Source of the DNA: Propionibacteriaceae bacterium UBA4569
Lineage (GTDB): Bacteria > Actinomycetota > Actinomycetes > Propionibacteriales > Propionibacteriaceae
Direction: 5' to 3'
Assembly: GCA_002387005.1 (NCBI GenBank)
Contig: DGKN01000018.1
Coordinates: 13,529-21,072, forward strand
DNA: 7,544 nucleotides
Position 1 is the first letter of the stretch, and each line of letters starts with the position of its first letter. Positions 1-6,037 of this stretch are shown here, piece after piece. The position numbers were made by a program, and so were the translations under genes. The notes below the pieces were generated by a model that had not been told where the DNA came from, did not search any database, and saw only the letters and a program-made list of their open reading frames with translations.

Positions 1-778
1 GTCCCGGGAGAGCGTCGTCCTCGCGTCCAAGGTCTACTTCAACGATGGACACCTTTCCAAGGAGGCGATCGAGCGGGAGATCACCGGCACGCTGGAGCGC
101 CTCGGCACCGACTACCTGGACCTCTACATCATTCATCGCTTCGACTACGAGACGCCGATGGAAGAGACGATGGAGGCGCTGCACGGTCTGGTTGCCGACG
201 GACGGGTGCGCGCGCTCGGTGCATCAGCCATGTACGGCTACCAGTTGCACAACCTTCAGGCGGTGGCCGACCAGAACGGCTGGACGCGCTTTGCCAGCCT
301 GCAGAACCATTACAACCTCCTCTACCGCGAGGACGAGCGCGAACTGATCCCGGTGGCGCGCCAGTACGCAATGGCGCTGACCCCCTACAGCCCGCTCGCC
401 TCCGGACACCTCACGCGCCCGACCTGGGATTCCGACTCGGTGCGCTCGACCACCGACGGCACGATGAAGCAGAAGTACGACCGCGGACGAGAGCTGGACA
501 TGCCCGTCATCGAGCGCGTGGCGAAGGTCGCGCGCGACCACGACGTCCCCATGGCCGACGTGGCACTGGCCTGGCAGTGGGCCCGCGGTGTCGAGGCGCC
601 GATCGTGGGTTGCTCCAAGCCGAGCCGGGTGGACGAGGCCGTGCGAGCTCTGGCTCTCCAGCTGTCCGAGGATGAAGTCTCGTTCCTAGAGGAGCCCTAC
701 GTGGCCCACGAGTTGGTCGGTCCGCTGGTTCGTCCGGGCGAGAAGGAACTGGCCGGGACGGTCATCAAGCGGAGCTGA
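1..778 (+). CDS. Aldo/keto reductase, C-terminal 258 residues (5' end outside window)
   Basis: Frame 2 is open from the left edge to TGA at 776-778. The product belongs to the aldo/keto reductase superfamily: cytosolic, NAD(P)H-dependent (alpha/beta)8-barrel enzymes that reduce aldehydes and ketones. Seen in the visible part: the strand with the catalytic Lys (VVLASK, visible residue 10); the RLGTDYLDLYIIH segment with the catalytic His (visible residue 45); the SLQNHYNLLYRE segment; the ALTPYSPLASGHL segment; and near the end the cofactor-binding PIVGCSKPSRVDEAV region followed by LEEPYV. The catalytic Asp and Tyr should lie in roughly 70-80 missing N-terminal residues, since family members are usually 310-350 residues. 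The order of motifs resembles the Kv-beta or aryl-alcohol-dehydrogenase-like branch, but the substrate cannot be read from sequence. It is convergent with dnaB, 186 bases away, and has no evident functional link to it. About 20 residues follow the EEPYV motif, slightly longer than usual. Confidence 0.93.
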   Translation, partial: SRESVVLASKVYFNDGHLSKEAIEREITGTLERLGTDYLDLYIIHRFDYETPMEETMEALHGLVADGRVRALGASAMYGYQLHNLQAVADQNGWTRFASLQNHYNLLYREDERELIPVARQYAMALTPYSPLASGHLTRPTWDSDSVRSTTDGTMKQKYDRGRELDMPVIERVAKVARDHDVPMADVALAWQWARGVEAPIVGCSKPSRVDEAVRALALQLSEDEVSFLEEPYVAHELVGPLVRPGEKELAGTVIKRS

Positions 779-789
779 CAGGCCACAAT

Positions 790-816
790 CCCCGAGCCTC
801 TTGAGGGGTCCTCAAG
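790..816 (+). terminator. Possible terminator hairpin after the aldo/keto reductase gene
   Basis: Starting 22 bases after the reductase stop codon is a perfect 7-base inverted repeat, CTTGAGG (800-806) and CCTCAAG (810-816), with a 3-base loop. An overlapping alternative pairs CCCC (790-793) with GGGG (805-808). There is no T-tract on either strand, so a classical intrinsic terminator is not proven; GC-rich stems without T-tracts are common 3' ends in actinobacteria. Because dnaB converges on this spot, the stem could act for both strands. The remaining bases up to 964 show nothing else I can name. Confidence 0.4.
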
Positions 817-964
817 CCAGCTGCACTGAAGAACGGACGACTCGGCGCACTTGAACGTTCCAGTCGCGGATGTGGTTCGCTCACGTCCGATTCTCAGTGG
901 GATGGAAGCGCGCGTGCCCCTCGACGGTGACTGCAGCTGCCATTGATAGCCGCCGCGACCGCAT

Positions 965-3900
965 TCAGTGCTGCATGTCGACGAAGCGCGAGTAATGCCC
1001 CTGGAAAGCGGTGACGATCGTCGCCGTCGGACCATTTCGGTGCTTGGCGACGATCAGGTCCGCCTCGCCGGCGCGGGAGGAGTCGCGATCGTAGACGTCC
1101 TCCCTATTGAGAAGGATGACCATGTCGGCGTCCTGCTCCAAGGAGTTGTGGACGATGATGCCGTCCGCGATGAAGTTGTGGGTGCCCAGCACGGTGGCGT
1201 CGTAGACCTCCTGCTCCCCGATGGGCTCGATGCTCTGCACGGCATCCCAGTAGACGTCACTGGTCGCGTGCGCCTGCAGGTGCTCATCCTCGAGCAGGGT
1301 CGCGACTCGGGCGAGGCGCTGCCTGCTTGGCGCGTGCTTCCACAGGGTTGATCCGCAGAACTGGACGGACATGGCGGACGCGAACTCACGATGGGTCATG
1401 CCCTTCGCGGTCAGACCAGTGCGCACGGACTCCCACACTTCGCGCGGCACGGTGTCGAGGTTGGTGTTGGCCTTGACGTTCGTGAGTGCCAGGTAGACCT
1501 CGTCGCACTTGGCCCCTCGGTTGCCGTGGACTCCGATCTGCTCGCAGAAGGTCCTCTGCTGGTCCACCCCGTTGATGATCAGGTGGTAACCGTCCCGATG
1601 GGCTCCTTGCTTGACGGTCTTGATTCTGGCGACGATGCCGAACCGCAGCAGTAGTCGTGCGACATCGTCGACCAGACGCCGACTTGTGGACGCGTAGTAG
1701 ATGCGTCCCTGTCCGGCACGGTCGTCCCAGCGCACCGATCCGTCCGTCGCCCACAGGTGACGCAGGAACAGTGCGACCTGCTCGTTGGGAGCCCGGAACA
1801 CGCACTCAGGGACGAACTTCTCGTGGCTCCGCAGACCAAACAGTCCCAACTCGTCCAGCCACGCCGCGATCGGGTTACGGCGCCCATGCGTCAGTCGGTA
1901 AGGGGCGGGCAACCGCAGGGTGGTCACCCTCGCAGCCGCGTACTCATCACGGATTCCGGTGATGCCGAAGCGGCGCTTGGCGGCCGCTGATACGGCGGCG
2001 AGGTCGTGCTCGTCGATGGACGCGTAACGGATCGGCTGGCGTCGTACGAACGACCCGTCCCCGATCAGGTGCCCGAGCAGCACCACCTCGTCCTCGTCCA
2101 TGGTCTGAGGCTCAATCGGCTCTGGGGACGTGCGGGGTGTCGCCAGTCGGGTTCCCTCCACCAGCTCACCAAGGGGCATCCATCCCTCCCAGGTGAGGAA
2201 GGGATGGTTTGCCGTCGCCTCGATGACGCGACCGGAGGTGAGTGTCAGGCGAAAGACCGGCTTCGTTCCACTGGGGAAGGCATGCGTCATCGTCACTGGC
2301 ACCAGCCGATGGTTCTCGTTGAGCGACCACACGGGGATGTTGCGTTCCGCGCCCGCCAACAGCTCGCCCATCGTGATCTCGGCGCCCGTGTCCGCGCGCA
2401 GAACCCGCGTTCCAGCGGTGAGGCAGCCTGACTCGCGAAGGTCGGACAGCATCGGCTTCTTGTCCGTGCGCTGTTCCGGGCCACGGTTGAGCTGCGACAG
2501 GGCGATGACGGGAAGCTCCAGCTCCTTGGCCAGCAGCTTGATCTGGCGGCTGAACTCCGAGACCTCCAGCTGACGGCTCTCGACCTTCTTGCCGGAGGTC
2601 ATCAGCTGCATGTAGTCGATGATGACGAGCTTGAGGTCGTTGCGTTGCTTCAGGCGCCTGGCCTTCGCGCGGATCTCCATCATCGTCAGGTTGGGGGAGT
2701 CGTCGATGTAGAACGGTGCCTCCGAGACCTGCGCGGTCTTGCGGACGACGCGCGACCAGTCCTCCTCGGTCATCTTGCCGCCGCGGATGTGGTTCAGCGC
2801 GACCTGTGCTTCGGCCGAGAGGAGACGCATCACGATCTCGGTCTTGCTCATCTCGAGGGAAAAGAAAGCCGTTGTCAGATGGTGTTTGATGGCTGCCGCG
2901 CGGGCAAAGTCCAAGGCCAGCGTCGAATTGTGCGTGGGAATCATGGACCGAGTGCAGAGGTAGAGGTGTTCCTCGTTGTCCACCTGCACACAGCGAACGG
3001 GCACCGACGCGACGGGTTCAACAGCCGTGACGTAGCGGGCGGACAGTGACGTGGATGGGCGAGCGTTCTGGCGCAGGGCCTCCTGCTTGCGTGCCAGCCC
3101 GAACACCTCGGCCCCGGCGGTGAAGTTCAGGATGTGGGCGGTGCTGGTCTCCTGCGAGCGACCCTTCACCGCACGGATGCGACGGCTGCACCGCATGCCG
3201 AGGCTGACGATCAGTTCATAGGCATCCTCGGCGAGCCTGGAGTTCGTCAGGACGAGCTGAACTGACCCCTTGTTCGTCACGGTCCCATCGGTGTCCAGCA
3301 GGCCGCGCAGCACGTCCAGACGTTGCTCGGACGAAGCCCGCAGGTAGGCCATCGGGATGTGCTTGTTCTTCAGCAGTCCGTGTTCGCGCAGCAGGGTCTG
3401 GATCGTGGTGCCGGACGAGCCCGGCAAGGACGCCCCGTAGTTCAGTCCGCTCTGCTGCCTGACCACCAGCCCACGGTTCGTGAGGTGGTCTGCGATCTCG
3501 GGATCCGCCGACGTGAACCTGGCACCCGCAGAGTGGCCGTCTCCCAGCCATACGCCGAGGAAGTAGGGATCGATCGGCAACGGCGCGACCGGCAGGTCTA
3601 GCGCCTTGGCAACCGGGACCGACCAGTTGGAACGTCCATCGCCGACCCGCACGGACGCTGCCATCTCCTCGGTGGTCACGGTTGGCGCATGCACCATCCG
3701 GCGGTCATCCTTCGTCTGGACCGACTCCCAGAGCTGGCCCAGAACGGGAGCGGGATCGTACGCGGGCTTGTGCCAGACATAGCTTCGCTCAGGCCCGCTC
3801 ACGACGACCGGCACCCTGGTCGATGAGCCCAACCCGCGAAGGGTGGAGCGGAGTTGGCTCCTGAACTCGTTGCCTGCCAAGTCGCACAAGTCTTCGAAGG

Positions 3901-4897
3901 GCAGCGGTGCGCTGGGCAGCCGGTCGGGGTTTGCGGTCAGTCTGCCGAGCCGCTGAACGGCTGCGACCGGGTACAGGCCCCCTCGGGAAGCTGGCTGACG
4001 GCGCGAGGCCCGGCTGTCGGCCCGCCACTCGTGCTGGGCGTCGGCGATGACCTGGGTGCCATCCGAGAAGGTCACCCGGTAACACGGGCGCTCGTGCATC
4101 AACTCGGTGGCAGCAACAACCCGAGTCGCCCTACCGCAGGCGTCCAACAGCTCGTCGCCGACCTGGACCTCGCCCATCGTCGTCCAGCCGGTCGGGGTGG
4201 GCAGGGGAGTGTCGAGAGCGAGCGCTTTGCCCATTGCCGGCCTGGCCGCAATGATGATCATCTGACCAGAATGCAGACCGTTGGTGAGCTCATCGAGCTC
4301 GGCGAACCCGGTCGGAACGCCGGACATCATGCCGCCGCGGTTGCCGATGGCCTCCATCTCGTCGATGGTGGGCTCGATCAGTTGCGACAGGGGGGTGTAG
4401 TCCTCGGAGGTCTTGCCCTCGGACACCTCATAGATCGCCTGTTGCGCCGCATCCACGATGTCCGTGACGTCGCCCTGGCCCTGGTAGCCCAGCTGGGAGA
4501 CCTTGATGGAGGCCTCGACCAACCGTCGCAGCACCGCCTTGTCGCGGACGATCTCGGAGTAGTAGCCGGCATTCGCCGCGACAGCGACCGATGCCAGCAG
4601 GTCGTGCAGGTACAGCGCGCCGCCGACCCGCTCCAGTTCGCCTCGCTTGCCGAGTTCGTCGGCAACGGTGATGGGGTCGACCGGCTCACCGCGTCCGTAC
4701 AGGTCGAGCATCGCGTCATAGATCAGTTCGTGCGCGGGACGGTAGAAGTCGCGACCCTTGACCACCTCGACGACGTCGGCGATGGCGTCCTTGCTCATCA
4801 GCATCGCCCCGAGCACGGACTGCTCGGCCGCCAGGTCCTGCGGCGGGGTGCGGTCGATGCCGGCCGGTGCCTGGCCCATGCCGGGGTTCTCGCCCAT
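965..4897 (-). CDS. dnaB: Replicative DNA helicase DnaB with two inteins (1310-residue precursor)
   Basis: DnaB is the hexameric ATP-driven helicase that unwinds the chromosome at replication forks and works with primase. The start at 4897 is supported by GAGGAG five bases upstream; the stop is TGA at 967-965. Seen, in precursor numbering: an N-terminal DnaB_N domain (about 14-115, with PPQDLAAEQSVLGAML); a linker; then a RecA-like domain. In the latter are the Walker A motif ARPAMGK (218-224) continued by STLALD (658-663), the FFSLEMS motif with probable catalytic Glu682, Walker B LVIIDYMQL with Asp761, the SQLNRGPEQR segment (801-810), SLEQDADMVILLNR (1252-1265), and the C-terminal KHR arginine finger (1285-1287). 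Two inteins split it: residues 225-657 inside Walker A and 825-1251 after RESG. The three exteins (224 + 167 + 59) give a 450-residue helicase, the usual length. No key helicase residue is missing, so the gene should be functional only after splicing. It is divergent from csoR and is not preceded here by rplI, the ribosomal gene often next to dnaB. Confidence 0.97.
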   Translation of the reverse strand: MGENPGMGQAPAGIDRTPPQDLAAEQSVLGAMLMSKDAIADVVEVVKGRDFYRPAHELIYDAMLDLYGRGEPVDPITVADELGKRGELERVGGALYLHDLLASVAVAANAGYYSEIVRDKAVLRRLVEASIKVSQLGYQGQGDVTDIVDAAQQAIYEVSEGKTSEDYTPLSQLIEPTIDEMEAIGNRGGMMSGVPTGFAELDELTNGLHSGQMIIIAARPAMGKALALDTPLPTPTGWTTMGEVQVGDELLDACGRATRVVAATELMHERPCYRVTFSDGTQVIADAQHEWRADSRASRRQPASRGGLYPVAAVQRLGRLTANPDRLPSAPLPFEDLCDLAGNEFRSQLRSTLRGLGSSTRVPVVVSGPERSYVWHKPAYDPAPVLGQLWESVQTKDDRRMVHAPTVTTEEMAASVRVGDGRSNWSVPVAKALDLPVAPLPIDPYFLGVWLGDGHSAGARFTSADPEIADHLTNRGLVVRQQSGLNYGASLPGSSGTTIQTLLREHGLLKNKHIPMAYLRASSEQRLDVLRGLLDTDGTVTNKGSVQLVLTNSRLAEDAYELIVSLGMRCSRRIRAVKGRSQETSTAHILNFTAGAEVFGLARKQEALRQNARPSTSLSARYVTAVEPVASVPVRCVQVDNEEHLYLCTRSMIPTHNSTLALDFARAAAIKHHLTTAFFSLEMSKTEIVMRLLSAEAQVALNHIRGGKMTEEDWSRVVRKTAQVSEAPFYIDDSPNLTMMEIRAKARRLKQRNDLKLVIIDYMQLMTSGKKVESRQLEVSEFSRQIKLLAKELELPVIALSQLNRGPEQRTDKKPMLSDLRESGCLTAGTRVLRADTGAEITMGELLAGAERNIPVWSLNENHRLVPVTMTHAFPSGTKPVFRLTLTSGRVIEATANHPFLTWEGWMPLGELVEGTRLATPRTSPEPIEPQTMDEDEVVLLGHLIGDGSFVRRQPIRYASIDEHDLAAVSAAAKRRFGITGIRDEYAAARVTTLRLPAPYRLTHGRRNPIAAWLDELGLFGLRSHEKFVPECVFRAPNEQVALFLRHLWATDGSVRWDDRAGQGRIYYASTSRRLVDDVARLLLRFGIVARIKTVKQGAHRDGYHLIINGVDQQRTFCEQIGVHGNRGAKCDEVYLALTNVKANTNLDTVPREVWESVRTGLTAKGMTHREFASAMSVQFCGSTLWKHAPSRQRLARVATLLEDEHLQAHATSDVYWDAVQSIEPIGEQEVYDATVLGTHNFIADGIIVHNSLEQDADMVILLNREDVYDRDSSRAGEADLIVAKHRNGPTATIVTAFQGHYSRFVDMQH
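1145..2425 (-). mobile_element. DnaB intein 2: class 1 intein with LAGLIDADG endonuclease, at RESG/S
   Basis: In-frame 427-residue insertion (precursor residues 825-1251) between RESG (821-824) and SLEQDAD (from 1252). It has the standard class 1 set: Cys825 at position 1 (CLTAGTRVLRADTG), the block B TxxH (Thr895, His898, in EATANHPF), block F VYDATVLGTHNFIADG, and the terminal His1250-Asn1251 followed by Ser1252. Two LAGLIDADG motifs are present, LLGHLIGDG (Asp947) and LFLRHLWATDG (Asp1052), each with its acidic residue. The stretch of about 70-90 residues between the second motif and block F includes WKHAPSRQR, which I recall from the M. tuberculosis DnaB intein at this insertion point; the cyanobacterial Ssp DnaB intein also sits here. 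After excision by Cys and Asn chemistry the extein reads RESGSLEQDAD, the normal DnaB sequence. Confidence 0.95.
2927..4225 (-). mobile_element. DnaB intein 1: class 3 intein with LAGLIDADG endonuclease, in the P-loop
   Basis: In-frame 433-residue insertion (precursor residues 225-657) between Walker A Lys224 and Ser658. It starts with Ala (ALALDTPLPTPTGW) rather than Cys or Ser. It has Trp291 in block B (DAQHEW), Cys636 in block F (PVRCVQVD), and Thr655 in the C-terminal THN, with Asn657 last and Ser as the first C-extein residue. Trp, Cys and Thr at these places are the known signature of class 3 inteins, in which the block F Cys, not residue 1, starts splicing. Two LAGLIDADG motifs lie between the splicing blocks: YFLGVWLGDG (Asp453) and LRGLLDTDG (Asp537). 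Both keep the acidic metal-binding residue, so the homing endonuclease may be active. The region 300-440 between block B and the endonuclease has no motif I recognise. The same insertion point is, from memory, used by DnaBi1 of Mycobacterium smegmatis. The boundaries are firm because the flanking exteins rejoin to a perfect GKST P-loop. Confidence 0.95.
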
Positions 4898-4902
4898 CGC
4901 TG

Positions 4903-4908
4903 CTCCTC
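4903..4908 (-). promoter_or_regulatory. Ribosome binding site of dnaB
   Basis: On the minus strand GAGGAG lies five bases upstream of ATG at 4897. It decides the start in favour of MGENPG over the internal Met seven codons in, which has no comparable site. Confidence 0.75.
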
Positions 4909-5058
4909 GCTACGTCCTGCGCCCGGCGTGCCCAGACCCTCGACGACAGTCTTGCGAGAGCCACTGACAGATTTTCGGCATCGGCAGGCTCCCGCGCAGG
5001 GACACGGTACCCGCTCCGGGGGCAGGGCAGCACTGCCGCATGTTCCTGGGCTGAAGAG

Positions 5059-5146
5059 TTTTCCACAGGCCCTGTGGAGAACCGGCAAGCGTTTGTGGAG
5101 TGCCCTGGGGACCCCCTGTGGACAAGCCAGTCCGGCCTGTGGGCAA
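5059..5146. promoter_or_regulatory. Cluster of DnaA-box-like sites upstream of dnaB
   Basis: Five sites within 88 bases match or approach the 9-base DnaA box (TTATCCACA in E. coli, TTGTCCACA in actinobacteria). They are TTTTCCACA (5059-5067, + strand); TTCTCCACA (5073-5081, - strand); CACTCCACA (5094-5102, -), weak; TTGTCCACA (5117-5125, -), perfect; and TTGCCCACA (5138-5146, -), one mismatch. The first two face each other across one base as TTTTCCACAGG/CCTGTGGAGAA. DnaA is the ATP-dependent initiator that binds such boxes at origins, at titration sites and at promoters it regulates. Here the boxes lie 160-250 bases upstream of dnaB. No AT-rich unwinding element is seen, so promoter control or DnaA titration is more likely than an origin. 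Occupancy is inferred, not shown. Confidence 0.55.
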
Positions 5147-5181
5147 CGTGCTCCCGCAAACTCCCAACTGACCGCCGACTA

Positions 5182-5203
5182 GGACAAATGTCCGCCTGGG
5201 CGG
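5182..5203. repeat. Two overlapping 12-base palindromes between dnaB and csoR
   Basis: GGACA-AA-TGTCC (5182-5193) overlaps by two bases CCGCC-TG-GGCGG (5192-5203). Each has perfect five-base arms and a two-base centre, a size typical of operators for dimeric repressors. A third palindrome of the same form, GGCAG-CA-CTGCC, lies at 5026-5037. No regulator is identified. They lie in the divergent dnaB/csoR region, where I found no convincing minus-strand promoter for dnaB. Confidence 0.4.
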
Positions 5204-5224
5204 AATTTCCCAACAATGCCTGGC

Positions 5225-5233
5225 TGTGCACAA
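5225..5233 (-). promoter_or_regulatory. Degenerate DnaA-box-like site
   Basis: On the minus strand this reads TTGTGCACA, one base from the actinobacterial box TTGTCCACA. Its core TGTGCACA is itself a palindrome and a second TGTGCACA occurs at 5323-5330, so it may instead be an unrelated motif. Confidence 0.25.
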
Positions 5234-5261
5234 TGTCACACGCCCAGAACGAGACAAGGGT

Positions 5262-5292
5262 TTGACACACACCCCGTCGGGTGCGCTATAGG
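5262..5292 (+). promoter_or_regulatory. Sigma70-like promoter facing csoR, with an inverted repeat in its spacer
   Basis: A perfect -35 hexamer TTGACA (5262-5267) is followed after 19 bases by TATAGG (5287-5292), giving a start near 5299. The spacer is longer than the usual 17. Inside it is the inverted repeat CACCC-CGTC-GGGTG (5270-5283). Its C-run/G-run form recalls CsoR operators, although it lacks the TA ends of the site at 5417. It would give csoR a leader of about 140 bases. Promoter function is inferred from sequence only. Confidence 0.45.
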
Positions 5293-5308
5293 GCACTTCG
5301 TGGGCCTC

Positions 5309-5317
5309 TTGTCCACA
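5309..5317 (+). promoter_or_regulatory. Perfect actinobacterial DnaA box
   Basis: TTGTCCACA, identical to the consensus box, isolated from the main cluster by about 160 bases. It lies just downstream of the predicted start of the 5262 promoter, where bound DnaA would act as a roadblock. Confidence 0.5.
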
Positions 5318-5405
5318 GCGGGTGTGCACAGACCGGGCGCCTCGGTGCCAAGCTGATCAAGCACTTCCCTGCTCGGAGCCTGATGATTCTGGCGTGCGCC
5401 GGCAT

Positions 5406-5435
5406 TTGGGTTTGAGTACCCCCATGGGGTATGGT
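5406..5435 (+). promoter_or_regulatory. Predicted csoR promoter, leaderless
   Basis: TTGGGT (5406-5411) and TATGGT (5430-5435) are separated by 18 bases. A transcript starting 6-7 bases after the -10 would begin at or next to the ATG at 5442, so the mRNA would be leaderless. This fits the absence of a properly spaced ribosome binding site before csoR. The -10 keeps the conserved TANNNT; the -35 matches TTGACA at three of six positions. Confidence 0.45.
5417..5431 (+). promoter_or_regulatory. CsoR operator
   Basis: The palindrome TACCCC-CAT-GGGGTA has perfect six-base arms and a three-base centre. Paired C- and G-runs flanked by TA are the known form of operators for CsoR/RcnR repressors of copper genes. 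It lies in the spacer of the predicted csoR promoter, so bound CsoR would exclude RNA polymerase. Autoregulation of the csoR-copZ-copA operon, relieved by Cu(I), follows from the family. Confidence 0.8.
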
Positions 5436-5441
5436 CGGGGC

Positions 5442-5741
5442 ATGTCCGAAGAGCATCCCACCCATGGCTACATCCACGACAAGGATGCCTACCTCAAGCG
5501 GCTGCGCCGCATCGAGGGTCAGGCGCGTGGCCTGCAGAAGATGATCGAGGACGACAAGTACTGCATCGACATCTTGACGCAGATATCTGCCACCACCAGC
5601 GCACTTGAATCAGTGGCCCTCGGGCTGCTGGACGAGCATCTCAACCACTGCGTCCGCCATGCGGCTGAGCAGGGTGGACCGGTGGCGGACGAGAAGATCC
5701 GCGAGGCCAGCCTGGCGATCGCCCGGCTCGTCCGCTCCTGA
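5442..5741 (+). CDS. csoR: Copper-sensing transcriptional repressor CsoR
   Basis: A 99-residue all-alpha repressor of the CsoR/RcnR (DUF156) family; the usual length is 85-120. It binds operator DNA as a tetramer and lets go when Cu(I) binds. Seen: the N-terminal helix segment LKRLRRIEGQARGLQKMI (18-35), family-typical and rich in basic DNA-binding residues, and the copper site Cys41 (KYCIDIL), His66 and Cys70 (DEHLNHC). The spacing, Cys+25 to His and +4 to Cys, is the same as Cys36-His61-Cys65 of M. tuberculosis CsoR, which separates copper sensors from RcnR-type nickel/cobalt sensors. The N-terminal tail MSEEHPTHGYIH is His-rich. I chose ATG 5442 because it begins a normal-length protein and matches the predicted transcription start. 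An in-frame ATG at 5424 would lie inside the operator, and the frame is open back to 5322 but with no family similarity. It is first in an operon with copZ and copA. Confidence 0.95.
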   Translation: MSEEHPTHGYIHDKDAYLKRLRRIEGQARGLQKMIEDDKYCIDILTQISATTSALESVALGLLDEHLNHCVRHAAEQGGPVADEKIREASLAIARLVRS

Positions 5742-5794
5742 GGGTCTGCATCCAACCAAGCCCAACCAGCACGATCAACGAACAGCACCAATAC

Positions 5795-5800
5795 GGAGGA
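5795..5800 (+). promoter_or_regulatory. Ribosome binding site of copZ
   Basis: GGAGGA four bases before ATG 5805, the strongest ribosome binding site in the copper operon. It suggests copZ is translated well relative to csoR and copA. The 63-base csoR-copZ gap is otherwise an A/C-rich stretch with two copies of CCAACCA and no evident stem. Confidence 0.75.
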
Positions 5801-5804
5801 TTCC

Positions 5805-6014
5805 ATGATCAGCAACTACATCGTCACCGGCATGACCTGCGGTCACTGCGTCAACCACGTCACCGAGGAGGTCTCGGCCATCGACGGCGTGCAGTCGGTC
5901 GACGTCCAGCTCGAGGGCGGCACCATGGCCGTCACCTCCGACGCCCCGGTCGACCTGGAGCTCGTCAAGGACGCCGTCGCCGAGGCCGGCGAGTACACCG
6001 TCGTCCCCGCCTGA
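5805..6014 (+). CDS. copZ: Copper chaperone, CopZ-like heavy-metal-associated domain protein
   Basis: A 69-residue cytosolic protein consisting of one heavy-metal-associated (HMA) domain with the ferredoxin-like beta-alpha-beta-beta-alpha-beta fold. The metal loop is GMTCGHC, with Cys12 and Cys15 binding Cu(I). His14 between them is typical of chaperones, while the ATPase domain next door has MTCASC. Family members are 65-70 residues, so the gene is complete. Its expected job is to bind Cu(I), keep it from doing damage, and hand it to CopA and perhaps CsoR. It follows csoR by 63 bases and precedes copA by about 110, so all three probably share one transcript under CsoR control. The last residues, EYTVVPA, match the usual final strand. 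Confidence 0.95.
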   Translation: MISNYIVTGMTCGHCVNHVTEEVSAIDGVQSVDVQLEGGTMAVTSDAPVDLELVKDAVAEAGEYTVVPA

Positions 6015-6037
6015 CACCGACTGACAAGCGCCCGACA

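Noticed and set aside
965..4897. Fusion or misassembled gene explaining the 1310-residue length
   Set aside because: Both extra segments have complete splicing blocks at known DnaB intein sites and the exteins rejoin exactly.
3854..5182. Long + strand open frame of 442 codons opposite the start of dnaB
   Set aside because: It is antisense to DnaB codons, has no recognisable domain, and arises from the GC-rich third-position pattern of the real gene.
5059..5317. A full chromosomal origin (oriC)
   Set aside because: DnaA boxes are present but there is no AT-rich unwinding segment, and dnaA, dnaN and rpmH are absent from the window.
4910..5329. Minus-strand open frame of 139 codons upstream of dnaB
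   Set aside because: It runs across the DnaA-box cluster and palindromes, has no ribosome binding site I can see, and no family similarity.
5322..5441. N-terminal extension of csoR by 40 codons
   Set aside because: The extra residues do not resemble CsoR, and the extension would place the operator and promoter inside the coding region.
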